Shown: positions 1 through 5,666 of the stretch, piece by piece
Position numbering within the stretch: position 1 is the stretch's first letter
Layout: every line of letters starts with the position of its first letter
NCBI GenBank assembly: GCA_014523685.1
Contig: JAATVT010000178.1
Span: 1-10,358 of the forward strand
Length of the DNA: 10,358 bases
Origin: Nitrososphaerales archaeon TH5893
GTDB taxonomy: Archaea > Thermoproteota > Nitrososphaeria > Nitrososphaerales > Nitrososphaeraceae
Reading direction: 5' to 3'
Made by a program: the position numbers and the translations under genes
The notes under the pieces: generated by a model
What the model saw: only the letters and a program-made list of their open reading frames with translations
Databases searched by the model: none
What the model was told of the DNA's origin: nothing

Positions 1-223
1 CAATAATGTTATTTATAATATGCATATACTACGGTTAAATATTCGCCAACCAGTTAACAATTGAATGTCAGAGCAGGTCAACTCAGTCGCTTATCACAAT
101 TTTATTGATACCTGCCGTAATTCTACGACTCAGAAAAGTTACAAAAAGTCGCTTGAGTGTTAATCACGAGATACAGATCTAGTTTGAAACAGTAATTAGT
201 GCCAAAGATATAATATAGTAATT

Positions 224-1330
224 ATGGTAGGTGTATATCAAACGAATTCAACTAATTTCATTTTACCACTGTCAGTTTTGTTTTTTTTGTCAGTAACATT
301 TCTTGCAGTAAATGTTATATCCATAATTCAGGCCCAAATGTCACAATCCCCTTCTCTACCTTTATCAACAGCAACAGCTCAAACAGATCAAAATGCTATT
401 GATTCACACACGAGAGTATTAAGAATAGCTCTATTAACTGATGCTCTGTTTAGCGATGCAGGTTGGGGGGCATTTGGATTCAACGCTGCACAAGCGCTGA
501 ATAGTAAGTATGGCCACACAGTCGACTTTAAAGATGATGTAGCTATTCCAGATATTGAAACTACATTAAGAAATTATGCCAACAAAGACTATGATTTGAT
601 TATTGCCCAAGGTTTTGAGTGGGGCGACCCAGCAGTCAAAGTAGGCAAGGATTATCCAAATACCAAGTTTGTGGTCTTTACAGGACTTGCAAACTCTACT
701 AATGTTGCCTCTATATTCCCTAAGCAGCAAGAAGGGGCATATCTATTGGGGGCACTTGCAGCAATGATGTCCAAGACAGGAGTAATAGGGTTTGTAGGAG
801 GAGAGAGATATCCAAACTTACTCAATATTTTTGAGGGTTACAAACAAGGAGCAAGAGATATCAATCCTAACGTACAAGTTCTTGAAACATACTTAGATGA
901 TTGGGATAATTCTACAAAAGGAAAGGAAGCAGCGCTGTCACAAATTAATGATGGTGCTGACTTGTTGTTACATGTAGCTGATACATCAGGTCATGGTGTT
1001 ATTCAGGCTGCTAAAGAAAGAGGAGTATATGCTTTGGGTGCTATCTCAGACCAAAACAAATTAGCTTCAAACACTGTTCTTACCTCTTTTGTACTGGATG
1101 TAGAAAAGGCATATGAACAGGCAGTTAAGATGGTTCAAACTGGAAACTTCAGCGGACAAATATTTAAACCAGGATTAGAAGCTGACAAGGGAGCATCTGG
1201 AGATGGCATCATATATCTAGCGCCTTTTCATAGTTTAGAAGACAAGGTGCCTGAGGATGTTAAAGTTAAACTAGAAGAGTTAAAGCAAGGGATAATCAAT
1301 GGGACAATCATTGTACCTGAAAGATACTGA
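224..1330 (+). CDS. BMP/PnrA-family extracytoplasmic solute-binding protein
   Basis: A 368-residue protein of the basic membrane protein (BMP, PnrA-like) family, which in bacteria binds nucleosides or related solutes outside the membrane. Residues 12-37 are one hydrophobic segment, a signal peptide or N-terminal anchor. Residues 38-62 are a Ser/Thr/Gln-rich linker, and residues 64-350 are the two-lobed binding domain. Recognisable blocks are a first strand plus turn at 66-90 (TDALFSDAGWGAFGFNAA), the family-typical stretch at 170-211 (EGAYLLGALAAMMSKTG, then GFVGGERYP and GYKQGA), and DDW...GKEAA...GAD...HVAD..G.GV..AA at 225-264. There is no cysteine, so it is not a bacterial-type lipoprotein. 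The ATG at 224 is the only start that keeps the whole signal segment. It lies 116 nt upstream of a histidine kinase on the same strand. No transporter permease or ATPase gene is in the window, so it may serve sensing rather than uptake; that is inference. The family call is firm; the ligand is unknown. Confidence 0.88.
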   Translation: MVGVYQTNSTNFILPLSVLFFLSVTFLAVNVISIIQAQMSQSPSLPLSTATAQTDQNAIDSHTRVLRIALLTDALFSDAGWGAFGFNAAQALNSKYGHTVDFKDDVAIPDIETTLRNYANKDYDLIIAQGFEWGDPAVKVGKDYPNTKFVVFTGLANSTNVASIFPKQQEGAYLLGALAAMMSKTGVIGFVGGERYPNLLNIFEGYKQGARDINPNVQVLETYLDDWDNSTKGKEAALSQINDGADLLLHVADTSGHGVIQAAKERGVYALGAISDQNKLASNTVLTSFVLDVEKAYEQAVKMVQTGNFSGQIFKPGLEADKGASGDGIIYLAPFHSLEDKVPEDVKVKLEELKQGIINGTIIVPERY

Positions 1331-1385
1331 TATAGGAAATAATGAAGGCAGTAATGTCTAACTACCAACAACAACAACAACAAAA

Positions 1386-1407
1386 ATAGCAGGCAAATCT
1401 CTGCTAT
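1386..1407 (+). promoter_or_regulatory. 7-bp hairpin between binding-protein gene and kinase gene
   Basis: ATAGCAG at 1386-1392 is exactly complementary to CTGCTAT at 1401-1407, with an 8-nt loop. It sits 56 nt after the BMP stop codon and just upstream of a second dyad. It could be a transcript-end hairpin of the first gene, part of an operator, or chance in AT-rich DNA. There is no T-run directly after it, which weakens the terminator reading. Confidence 0.3.
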
Positions 1408-1408
1408 G

Positions 1409-1430
1409 AGATAAAAGATTTAACTTATCT
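1409..1430 (+). promoter_or_regulatory. Candidate TATA box flanked by an inverted repeat, upstream of kinase gene
   Basis: TTTAA at 1419-1423 lies 24-28 nt before the TTG at 1447, the distance expected for an archaeal TATA box driving a leaderless transcript. It is bracketed by AGATAA (1409-1414) and TTATCT (1425-1430), perfect 6-bp inverted arms. A repressor bound there would block TBP. The spacing and the arms are seen; the function is inferred. Confidence 0.35.
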
Positions 1431-1446
1431 AGTCTATTATTCTATA

Positions 1447-3279
1447 TTGCAGCTGAAGAAGAAAGGCTCGTATAAAAATCTATTTTCTGAGCATGCAAAG
1501 GAAGTAGGTATTATTTGTATAACTTTGATAATCGCCGTAGCCTACGGTCTGTTCTTTTATCAGCAAAATGTTACAGAAGAAAGCATTAGGAACGGCCTAT
1601 TCGTAGAGCAGAGAGAGCGCCAACTAGGATCTACAAAGGCTATGGCACAACATATTGATTCCGATCTCAGCTTAGTCGCTTCAATTCTTCAGGGGCTAGC
1701 AGGATCGAGCTATTTGCAGCAAGGTGAATTATATGGCGATAGAGTTGATAAATTGATGAGAGAGAGATTTGATCAGATAAACAATATTACCAGAGTTGAC
1801 GGTCTTTTTATTGCAGATAAAGACGATATAATTACATATAATGTCGTGACAGAAGGGCAACGAAGTTTTGTAAATATAGATACATCATTTAGAGACTACG
1901 TGCAGGAAACAAAGAAGATACTAGGACCAGTATTTTCAGAAGGCTTCCAAGGCATTGATGGAATATACAGAATTGCAATAACCTTTCCAATAATAAATAG
2001 AGATAATGGTCAGTATATCGGAATGGTGGGTGTTCAAATGCCTACTATAGACTTCTTTGCGCGCTATGGAAATGTTTACTCTATAGGATCGCAATATCTA
2101 GCAGTATTGGATAGAAATGCAGTTCAACTTATTCATCCAATAAAATCATTCATTGGAGTCTCATTTTTTGACAATCATACTCAAGAAGTTACGGGACATA
2201 ATATTGTTCTCAATAATTTGATACGGACAGTTATGTCAGGTAAACCTGATTCTGCTATTTATGAATTTAGAGGTGTTCAAAGACTGACTACAGGTTATCC
2301 TATATTTGTAGAAGGTAAGCCTGAGTACTTTGCTTTCATAATAACTCCTACTTCAGAGATTTATGCGCACATTAATGATGTTTTATTTAATGAAAGACTA
2401 AAGATGTTTACATTAGTTGCTGGATTTACTGTTGCTGTTGTTACTTTGATACTGTTCCTAATAAAATGGAACAACATTCTTGACAGGCGGGTAAAAAGAA
2501 GAACAAAGGAATTAGAAAAATCAAATGAACAACTTAAGGTTCATGATAAAATGCAAAAAGAGTTTATCAATATAGCAGCCCATGAGCTAAGGACTCCCAT
2601 TCAACCTATACTTAGTTCGTCAGAGGTTCTTCTATCTAAAATCAAAGATAGCAGACATCGTGAATTATTAAATGTTGTGAGTAGGAATGCAAACAGACTA
2701 CGTAGGCTTGCAGAAGACATTTTAGATGTATCAAGAATAGAAAGCCATAGTCTATCGCTTCATAGGGAACAATTCAATATCAACGATATAATAGAAGATG
2801 TAGTTCAGGGTTATCGAAATCAAATACAAGTACAAAACAAGGTCGGATCAGATACTGAAATATTATTCACCCCTAAAGATGATATCAACTTGGTGGAAGC
2901 AGACAAGGGAAGGCTCGCACAAGTTATTTCTAATCTTTTAGACAATTCCCTTAAATTTACCAAACCGACAAGGGGGAAAGGAAAAATACACATAATCTCA
3001 GAAAAAAAGGATAACCAAGTAACAGTGAGTATAATGGATACAGGAATAGGGATAGACCCGGAAATATTTCCGAAGCTATTTTCGAGATTTGCCTCCAAGT
3101 CTTTCTCCGGAACTGGCCTAGGGCTCTTTATCTCAAAAAGTATCATAGAAGAACATGGTGGCAAAGTATGGGCCCAGAATAATCCCAATGGAGGAGGTGC
3201 GACCTTTTCATTCACTATTCCATCTAGCCAACAACATCTTGGCCTTGACGATTCAGGAGGAGATTACAATGAAAAATAA
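1447..3279 (+). CDS. Membrane sensor histidine kinase with extracellular Cache-like domain
   Basis: A 610-residue two-component sensor kinase. Transmembrane helix 1 is at about 20-38, then a large outside sensor at about 45-315 whose length and layout fit a double Cache domain (for example ITFPI...GQYIGMVGVQMP near 178-200). Helix 2 is at about 321-341, followed by a charged coiled linker to about 370. The dimerisation/phosphoacceptor helix has FINIAAHELRTPIQP with His379. The ATPase domain shows the N box NLLDNSLKF (496-504), G1 DTGIGID (531-537) and G2 GTGLGLFISK (555-564), with a short lid between them. All catalytic motifs are intact. The start is TTG: the next in-frame ATG is residue 66, beyond helix 1, so TTG (or CTG two codons later) is needed to keep the membrane anchor. 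No Shine-Dalgarno is visible and a TATA-like box lies at -24 to -28, so the message may be leaderless. The downstream receiver gene overlaps its 3' end and is the likely partner. The ligand is unknown. Confidence 0.93.
   Translation: MQLKKKGSYKNLFSEHAKEVGIICITLIIAVAYGLFFYQQNVTEESIRNGLFVEQRERQLGSTKAMAQHIDSDLSLVASILQGLAGSSYLQQGELYGDRVDKLMRERFDQINNITRVDGLFIADKDDIITYNVVTEGQRSFVNIDTSFRDYVQETKKILGPVFSEGFQGIDGIYRIAITFPIINRDNGQYIGMVGVQMPTIDFFARYGNVYSIGSQYLAVLDRNAVQLIHPIKSFIGVSFFDNHTQEVTGHNIVLNNLIRTVMSGKPDSAIYEFRGVQRLTTGYPIFVEGKPEYFAFIITPTSEIYAHINDVLFNERLKMFTLVAGFTVAVVTLILFLIKWNNILDRRVKRRTKELEKSNEQLKVHDKMQKEFINIAAHELRTPIQPILSSSEVLLSKIKDSRHRELLNVVSRNANRLRRLAEDILDVSRIESHSLSLHREQFNINDIIEDVVQGYRNQIQVQNKVGSDTEILFTPKDDINLVEADKGRLAQVISNLLDNSLKFTKPTRGKGKIHIISEKKDNQVTVSIMDTGIGIDPEIFPKLFSRFASKSFSGTGLGLFISKSIIEEHGGKVWAQNNPNGGGATFSFTIPSSQQHLGLDDSGGDYNEK
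3255..3263 (+). promoter_or_regulatory. Strong Shine-Dalgarno site for the response regulator
   Basis: AGGAGGAGA lies inside the last codons of the kinase gene, 5 nt before ATG 3269. It fixes the regulator start at 3269 and points to translation within a shared message. Confidence 0.8.
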
Positions 3280-3655
3280 AAGGATTTTGTTGGTCGATGA
3301 TGAATCCGATGTTACCATAGTTCTTACTTTTGCTCTAGAAGACTACGGATTTGAAGTTGAATCATATAACAATCCTTTAGTTGCATTGTCTAACTTCAAA
3401 CCAAATTATTACGATTTAGCTATTCTTGATATTAAAATGCCGGAGATGAACGGGTTTGAACTATTACGTGAAATTAGAAAAGAAGATGAGAATCTCAGGA
3501 TATGCTTTCTTACAGCCCTGACTGAATTAAGGGATCATATGTCGAATATAAATGAATTAAATCCTGCATTTGTTAAAGACGGGATTATTAGAAAACCAAT
3601 TAGCAATAAAGATCTGCTGAATGATATTAACAGGATATTAAGCTCAAGTTATTAA
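3269..3655 (+). CDS. Single-domain response regulator (receiver protein)
   Basis: A 128-residue stand-alone receiver domain. The acidic pair and acceptor are D10, D11 and D54 (ILLVDDESD and LAILDIKMPEMNG), the switch threonine is T82 (CFLTAL) and the conserved lysine is K109 (IIRKPIS). The protein ends one helix after this, with no DNA-binding or enzymatic output domain. It overlaps the kinase stop by 11 nt in another frame and has a strong ribosome site, so the pair is almost certainly co-transcribed and coupled. The reading frame is open back to 3155, but the upstream part runs through kinase coding sequence and does not belong to the family fold. As a CheY/Spo0F-like carrier it should act by binding a partner protein or by phosphorelay; the downstream target is not in this window. 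Confidence 0.93.
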   Translation: MKNKRILLVDDESDVTIVLTFALEDYGFEVESYNNPLVALSNFKPNYYDLAILDIKMPEMNGFELLREIRKEDENLRICFLTALTELRDHMSNINELNPAFVKDGIIRKPISNKDLLNDINRILSSSY

Positions 3656-3691
3656 AGTTTAGTCGAGTATTGAAGAACATCTTTCAACAAA

Positions 3692-3946
3692 CTAGATATC
3701 TATTTTGCTAAAAGAAAAAAAGAGCTTGTAACCAATTAGCGCTGCAGCCAGACAAAGATGGTCTACATTATAGATGATATCCCATATCCATACATCTCTT
3801 TGAACTGAATCTGGGCCATAAGCGGCACTATATGCATATCCGGTGTCTCCTATTGCAGACAGCATCATTGCTATAGAAAGTAGCAATATCTACACTGAAG
3901 AAGTACCAGGAACAAGAGGTGGTTCACTCTGGTATCGGTTTTTTCT
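3692..3946 (-). pseudogene. Remnant of a multi-pass membrane protein (C-terminal piece)
   Basis: On the minus strand, a 64-residue stretch (TTG at 3886 to TAG at 3692) reads like the last helices of a polytopic membrane protein: a hydrophobic helix with IAMMLSAIGDTGYAY, then a short loop and W-I-W-D, then LAAALIGY, ending in a charged tail. Just upstream in the same frame is TAG (3890-3892), and before that a further plausible coding stretch (PPLVPGTSSV) back to another stop at 3947-3949. The pattern small-D-x-x-Y-A-Y followed by D..W resembles the late helices of 7-transmembrane sensor regions found in some signalling proteins (from memory, not searched). It lies 3' of the ZIP gene on the same strand. 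Either it is a decayed gene fragment or a very small TTG-started membrane peptide; I favour decay. Confidence 0.45.
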
Positions 3947-3970
3947 TCAGTCGACCTGGAGACCCTATCT

Positions 3971-4744
3971 CTATACGTTTCCCAATATGAAAGCAAATGC
4001 GAACCCTACCATTATAGCTATGCCTATCCTACTTGCTCCTCCTTCCTCGTAAGCTACAGGAATCATCGATTCCGCAAGCATCACTAGAATTGCACCTGCA
4101 GCAAATGATAAGGCGATTGCCAGTACCGAAGGTTCTGTATATGATGACAAGGTAAAGCCAATCGCTGAAGAGATTGTTCCTATAAATACAGCTACTATCC
4201 ATAAAATAAGTATCGATCTTCTACTTCTCCCATTGGACTCCATACCTTCTGAAGACGACAGTCCCTCTGGAAAATTGGAAATGAAAATAGCTATCAAGAG
4301 AACAATATCTACTGATCCCCCTAGTGCTAACGAAATACCAAGTGCCATATTTTCCGGAATATTATCCATTACGGAACCCACTAGTATGGCCAAACCGGGG
4401 GCATTTCCCCCACCTACATCAGTCCCATGAGATTTCTTTCTGTGTCTGATATTGCCTTTCGATGTACGTTTGTCAAGAGAGTAATTTGCTATAGTATAAG
4501 CTAAACCACCGGAGATAAATCCAATGATTACTGATGGAATTGACTGTGACATTTCAAACGCCTCTTCAATTAAGGAAAATGCAAGAGATGCCACAAGAAC
4601 GCCGCTGCCAAATGCCATTATGACTGCGATAGTCTTCTTGGAAAGCTTTGTGGTTAACGCAAGTATACACCCTAACAGCAGAGGAATACTGGCAACGAAT
4701 CCCCACAACAGAGACACCGCGATACTTGTTAGGTCTGCTACCAT
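3971..4744 (-). CDS. ZIP-family divalent metal transporter
   Basis: A 257-residue polytopic protein with eight predicted helices (about 8-32, 38-61, 70-88, 118-143, 146-160, 177-199, 207-228, 239-256), the ZIP count. The two metal-site helices carry SVMDNIPENMALG (D127 N128 P130 E131) and ISNFPEGLSSSEG (S156 N157 P159 E160), matching the paired (H)N-x-P-E-G motifs of ZIP helices 4 and 5. The first motif has Asp for the usual His and Asn for the usual Gly, so metal preference may differ from classic zinc/iron ZIPs. A basic loop with two His lies at about 100-109. Start choice: the frame is open to a TTG at 4846, but ATG 4744 is preceded by AGAGGAGGAG with 7-9 nt spacing and begins right before helix 1. 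It is divergent from the secreted repeat protein. Likely role: import of Zn2+, Fe2+ or Mn2+ into the cytoplasm. Confidence 0.87.
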   Translation of the reverse strand: MVADLTSIAVSLLWGFVASIPLLLGCILALTTKLSKKTIAVIMAFGSGVLVASLAFSLIEEAFEMSQSIPSVIIGFISGGLAYTIANYSLDKRTSKGNIRHRKKSHGTDVGGGNAPGLAILVGSVMDNIPENMALGISLALGGSVDIVLLIAIFISNFPEGLSSSEGMESNGRSRRSILILWIVAVFIGTISSAIGFTLSSYTEPSVLAIALSFAAGAILVMLAESMIPVAYEEGGASRIGIAIMVGFAFAFILGNV

Positions 4745-4751
4745 GCTTATG

Positions 4752-4761
4752 CTCCTCCTCT
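4752..4761 (-). promoter_or_regulatory. Shine-Dalgarno deciding the ZIP start
   Basis: On the minus strand AGAGGAGGAG ends 7 nt before ATG 4744. Its strength argues for this start over the upstream TTG at 4846, which has no such site. Confidence 0.7.
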
Positions 4762-4866
4762 TTCCTAAATTAGAATGAATCCTGTTAAATACGTCGGTAT
4801 ATTTATCCTGTAAAACTAATAGGTCGTTTGACCATTTACCATCCAAACCCTTGTAAAACTATTAAT

Positions 4867-4878
4867 CAGACCTGTCTG
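4867..4878. promoter_or_regulatory. Small palindrome in the divergent intergenic region
   Basis: CAGAC-CT-GTCTG, with perfect 5-bp arms, lies between the ZIP gene and the secreted repeat protein. Its place fits an operator for either gene, but a palindrome this short could be chance. Confidence 0.25.
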
Positions 4879-4912
4879 TAGGAACCTTGACACTGATATA
4901 GACTATAATCAT

Positions 4913-5287
4913 ATGAAAATACTGGTTTATCTGGAATTAAGTTTTACGTTATCGTTAGTTCTGGCCTTTGGTTCTATTCTCTTGTCTCCCACTGTCATAA
5001 ATGTTACACTGGCAAATGATATGTCCGACGCACCTATGACTAAGGACACCATCACCGCAGGCTCGGATGGAGATGACAAAGATCAAGGCGATAATGACCA
5101 AGAAGATGCACCAGTCACTCAAGATACTATTACTGCAGGGGGAGGGTCGGAGGATGATGATGACGAATATAACTCAGGGCAGAAGGGTGATAATAACGAT
5201 AGCAGTGATAATATTAATGAACCAACAAATACAGGTACCGAAGTATCAAATAAGCCAAATTGTCCTAAAGATCAAGACCGTGCTTAG
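4913..5287 (+). CDS. Secreted acidic repeat protein, cut short by an in-frame TAG
   Basis: A 124-residue open part of what looks like a 213-codon gene. Residues 5-35 form a signal peptide or anchor (likely cleavage near residue 35, in VTLAND). After it comes a very acidic, Asp/Asn/Gly-rich region of low complexity. The motif DAP-x-T-x-DTITAG occurs twice, at residues 39-50 and 65-76. An aspartate run (DDDDE) follows at 81-85, and the piece ends NKPNCPKDQDRA before TAG 5285-5287. I do not recognise the family; function is unknown. The composition suggests an exposed, possibly cation-binding surface or secreted protein. The same frame continues for 88 codons after the TAG, so this is probably a nonsense-truncated gene rather than a complete one. 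No clear Shine-Dalgarno precedes the ATG. Confidence 0.6.
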   Translation: MKILVYLELSFTLSLVLAFGSILLSPTVINVTLANDMSDAPMTKDTITAGSDGDDKDQGDNDQEDAPVTQDTITAGGGSEDDDDEYNSGQKGDNNDSSDNINEPTNTGTEVSNKPNCPKDQDRA

Positions 5288-5554
5288 TTTGAATCTACAT
5301 GTAAACCGACTAATGTAGAATCTGGCGAATGTGAGAAGAATGATCTTGATGTCTGGTGTCAAAATCTAGCATCACAGATACAGGGAAATGGAATTTCTGC
5401 AGCATTACCTTCTGAGGAAGCGACATCACAAGTTAACGATTGTGGGAATGGAGACGATCCCTTACCTACATGGTGTCAAAATCTAGCGCCACAGATACAA
5501 GGAGATGATAATTCTCCGGCGTTAGCGGCATCACAAGGGACAACAGAACAGTAG
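5288..5554 (+). pseudogene. Orphaned 3' part of the acidic repeat protein gene
   Basis: Directly after TAG 5285-5287 the same frame stays open for 88 codons to TAG 5552-5554. It holds five cysteines and a duplicated motif (WCQNLA-S/P-QIQG, residues 23-33 and 62-72 of this part). It has no in-frame ATG, GTG or TTG, so it cannot be a separately started gene by normal rules; it is expressible only by readthrough of the TAG. The cysteine just before the stop (NKPNCPKD) and the one just after (FESTCK) look like one continuous Cys-rich region. A single C-to-T change from CAG (Gln) would produce the stop. A sequencing error or true readthrough are the alternatives. Confidence 0.65.
5354..5507 (+). 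repeat. Two-copy 37-bp coding repeat (WCQNLA motif)
   Basis: Copies at 5354-5390 and 5471-5507 match at 33 of 37 bases, the first 17 identically. They are 117 bp apart, in frame, and encode WCQNLA(S/P)QIQG(N/D). The high DNA identity points to a recent internal duplication. Confidence 0.85.
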
Positions 5555-5618
5555 CAGCAAAATCTATCATATTATTATTATGAAAGACAACGATAAAAAG
5601 CGAGTAAGTAACCCAACA

Positions 5619-5656
5619 TATAATTTTTTAATAGTATCATATAGAGAGATACTATT
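5619..5656 (+). promoter_or_regulatory. Candidate promoter with 9-bp perfect inverted repeat before redoxin gene
   Basis: A TATA-like run (TATAATTTTTTAATA, from 5619) is followed by AATAGTATC (5630-5638) and its exact complement GATACTATT (5648-5656), with a 9-nt spacer. The dyad lies between the putative TATA box and the ATG at 5667, over the expected transcription start, where archaeal repressors often bind. It could also fold as an RNA hairpin in a short leader. Confidence 0.45.
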
Positions 5657-5666
5657 GTAAGATAAT

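Noticed and set aside
1..223. Search for a gene, tRNA or clear promoter at the window start
   Set aside because: No supported frame or tRNA fold seen. GATATAATATA at 207-217 is too close to ATG 224 to serve as its TATA box.
1366..1383. Six CAA triplets after the binding-protein gene
   Set aside because: A simple-sequence run outside any frame, too short to call a feature.
2820..3215. 131-codon minus-strand open frame opposite the kinase ATPase domain
   Set aside because: Plus-strand N, G1 and G2 box motifs prove the coding strand; the antisense frame shows no domain and is a shadow.
3155..3268. N-terminal extension of the response regulator (38 extra residues)
   Set aside because: It lies wholly within kinase coding sequence. 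The strong ribosome site before ATG 3269 and the family fold beginning MKNKRILLVDDE set the start at 3269.
4745..4846. TTG-started 34-residue extension of the ZIP transporter
   Set aside because: ATG 4744 has a strong Shine-Dalgarno at proper spacing and stands just before the first helix; the extension is polar with no family match and would contain that ribosome site in its coding sequence.
5067..5318. Overlapping plus-strand frame inside the acidic repeat protein
   Set aside because: Lys/Ile/Met-rich translation with no signal peptide; it is the shifted frame of GAT/GAC-rich repeats.
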